7,542 bases of DNA, taken from positions 1-7,542 of the forward strand of contig JAXDKI010000533.1 in the NCBI GenBank assembly GCA_034667245.1, given 5' to 3'. Positions within the stretch are counted from its first letter, which is position 1. The number at the start of each line of letters is the position of its first letter. Below the pieces are notes generated by a model, which saw nothing but the letters and a program-made list of their open reading frames with translations, had not been told where the DNA came from and did not search any database. This DNA comes from DATBFX01 sp034667245 (GTDB taxonomy: Bacteria; Chloroflexota; Chloroflexia; Thermomicrobiales; UBA6265). The translations under genes were made by a program, and so were the position numbers. Positions 6,410 through 7,542 of the stretch are shown here, one piece after another.

Positions 6410-6780
6410 AGGGCGGCGATTGCGCCTGAAACCGTTATGTCACGACGATGAAAAACCGAGCGGTATCGGTGTATGCGCACAACGCAGCTTATCCGCAATC
6501 GGTGCGCGGACGGCCGTACGATCTCCCCGCCGCTTTGCAACCTGGGACCGGACGCTCGTCAAATCGTTGGTCAACGAGGCGGCTGAGACCCGCCAGAATC
6601 CTATGCAAGGAAGCATGCCGGCATATCTGATTTCTTTCTTCGTGCGTTATCGTCTGAAGAATCGCCAATATTATATTTTCATGACCGACATCCTAATGGT
6701 AGTATTACAAATATGGTATCAATTCATCGGTTACCCGATCATCATCTGAGACATGCCAGAACATCCATTATCCGTTACAT

Positions 6781-6809
6781 TTGACTTCACGAGAATCTCA
6801 TGATACTCA
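6781..6809 (+). promoter_or_regulatory. Candidate promoter for the secreted-protein gene
   Basis: TTGACT (6781-6786) matches the -35 consensus at five of six positions and is followed after 17 bases by TACTCA (6804-6809), with TG at 6801-6802 giving an extended -10 (TGATACTCA). The -10 hexamer itself is weak. The site is at the edge of the AT-rich island and would give a leader of about 170 bases before the ATG at 6984. Confidence 0.4.
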
Positions 6810-6971
6810 GAGTGAGCAATTCCGGATGCCGCGTCGCTGGCGGATAGGCTCTGGCCAGGGCACCCGCCGGTCGTCGTTGCGGCATTTCCCGGCGCAGACC
6901 GTCTTCCCTTCTCGCTGATCGTCGAACAGGAACGTTTCGAACGGTGCCCTCGAAGCAGTCCTGACCCGAGC

Positions 6972-6976
6972 GGAGG
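6972..6976 (+). promoter_or_regulatory. Ribosome binding site of the last gene
   Basis: GGAGG lies seven bases before the ATG at 6984. It is the strongest consensus site among those that set a start in this window and supports a real gene running off the right edge. Confidence 0.7.
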
Positions 6977-6983
6977 TTCCGGG

Positions 6984-7542
6984 ATGAACGCGCAATTGCC
7001 GCGGGCGATTCCTCTCGTCCTCGCGATCGCTGCGCTACTCACCGTCGTGGCCGGGGGGATCGCCGGCAGAGCAACCGGGGAGCACGCGGCGGCTGCCGTG
7101 CCGTGGCCAGGAGAGCCAGGCCGAGCAAGCTTCCTGGCGTCTCCGCCGGCGGGGACACCAGCGGAGTGCCCGGTGACGTTGCCAAACGGCGAGACGCCAC
7201 CCGGGGAACGCCCTTCACTCGGCTACCACGGTAACGGCCAACTCTGGACGGGTCTCCCGCCGGATGGGCGTGTGGTGTTCACCCCCGACGGCCCCGGCGA
7301 CATCGAGCCCGACGGATCGCTTTCCATCAAGTGGCCATGGTGGATCGAGGTACCGGGTCTCTTCACGGTGCGGGGCACACGGCTGGACGCCCCAGCACCG
7401 CCGCTGCGCGCATTCCGATTGGGCAACCCGATCCCGGCCGCACCGCCCGCAACCGCGCCGCCGAACGTGGTCTATCTGGTGCCCGACGGATTCGTTGCCA
7501 CTTCGCTGGTCTTCCCGACGGCCGGGTGCTGGCAGGTAACCG
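6984..7542 (+). CDS. Secreted or membrane-anchored protein of unknown function, 5' part
   Basis: The frame opens at an ATG with GGAGG seven bases upstream and stays open for 186 codons to the window edge, so the 3' end is missing. Residues 11-28 (LVLAIAALLTVVAGGIAG) form a signal peptide or anchor, and cleavage could fall in the Ala-rich stretch at 35-38. A Pro/Gly-rich linker follows. The outer domain starts with CPVTLPNGETPPG (62-74) and continues with YHGNGQLWT (81-89), PDGSLSIKWPWW (109-120), RLDAPAPPLRA (133-143) and FPTAGCWQVT (177-186). Cys62 and Cys182 could form a disulfide. There is no lipobox. I recall uncharacterised proteins with this CPVT...YHGN...PWW...GCWEVT pattern in Actinobacteria and Chloroflexota, but I know of no assigned function. 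A Pro/Ala-rich insert (about 147-161) separates the domain's middle from its end. Its own promoter and the large gap suggest independence from the transport cluster. Confidence 0.8.
   Translation, partial: MNAQLPRAIPLVLAIAALLTVVAGGIAGRATGEHAAAAVPWPGEPGRASFLASPPAGTPAECPVTLPNGETPPGERPSLGYHGNGQLWTGLPPDGRVVFTPDGPGDIEPDGSLSIKWPWWIEVPGLFTVRGTRLDAPAPPLRAFRLGNPIPAAPPATAPPNVVYLVPDGFVATSLVFPTAGCWQVT

Larger units (their letters stand above)
6410..6983. other. 574-base gap with AT-rich island and no supported gene
   Basis: After the epimerase only a weak 4-base-pair hairpin (GGCG 6415-6418, CGCC 6423-6426) is visible, with no T-tract. From about 6601 to 6810 the composition falls to 83 G or C in 210 bases by hand count, about 40 percent, while the flanking genes are clearly GC-rich. 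This part contains a perfect 10-base palindrome, ATGCCGGCAT (6615-6624), and a 44-48 codon hydrophobic open frame (ATG at 6603 or 6615, stop 6747-6749) that has no well-spaced ribosome site. A candidate promoter lies at 6781-6809. The stretch 6815-6970 is GC-rich again and holds nothing I can name. Other frames here are short, arginine-rich and unsupported. Confidence 0.6.

Noticed and set aside
6448..6630. 60-codon plus-strand frame in the gap after the epimerase
   Set aside because: No ribosome site, no recognisable motif and composition typical of a random GC-rich frame.
1..7542. Mobile element, CRISPR array, tRNA or rRNA genes, toxin-antitoxin or defence genes
   Set aside because: No transposase or integrase motifs, no regularly spaced repeats, no cloverleaf-like sequence and no known defence domains were seen on either strand.

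Overview
The window is a GC-rich bacterial segment, dense with plus-strand genes and using ATG, GTG and TTG starts behind clear purine-rich ribosome sites. The solute-binding protein has a twin-arginine signal with no lipobox, the permeases are of the Dpp/Opp type, and the last gene is a secreted protein of a type I recall from Chloroflexota and Actinobacteria. Together these suggest a Chloroflexota lineage such as Thermomicrobia. This is an inference from protein style; there is no rRNA or marker gene here.

Layout: 1-305 is a leader region with several inverted repeats and no well-supported gene on the plus strand. A cytoplasmic sulfatase related to N-sulfoglucosamine sulfohydrolase follows (306-1616). 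After a 223-base gap holding a candidate promoter and a leader hairpin comes a cluster of four genes: a Tat-exported family-5 solute-binding protein (1840-3405), a strong hairpin in the next gap, a DppB-type permease (3510-4457), a DppC-type permease overlapping it by four bases (4454-5377), and an extended short-chain NAD(P)-dependent sugar epimerase/dehydratase (5423-6409). Next is a 574-base gap with a marked AT-rich island (about 6600-6810) and a candidate promoter. The window ends inside an uncharacterised membrane-anchored or secreted protein (6984 to beyond 7542) that has no stop codon in the window.

How the genes may work together (inference): the binding protein and two permeases would import an oligosaccharide, glycoside or peptide-like solute. 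The sulfatase has no signal peptide, so it would remove sulfate after import, and the epimerase would act on the released or activated sugar. Neither the ATPase subunits of the importer nor a formylglycine-generating enzyme is encoded here, so both must come from elsewhere. I found no mobile element, CRISPR array, tRNA or defence system. The most unusual features are the altered active-site motifs of the sulfatase, the importer without ATPases, the hairpin between binding protein and permease, and the AT-rich island.
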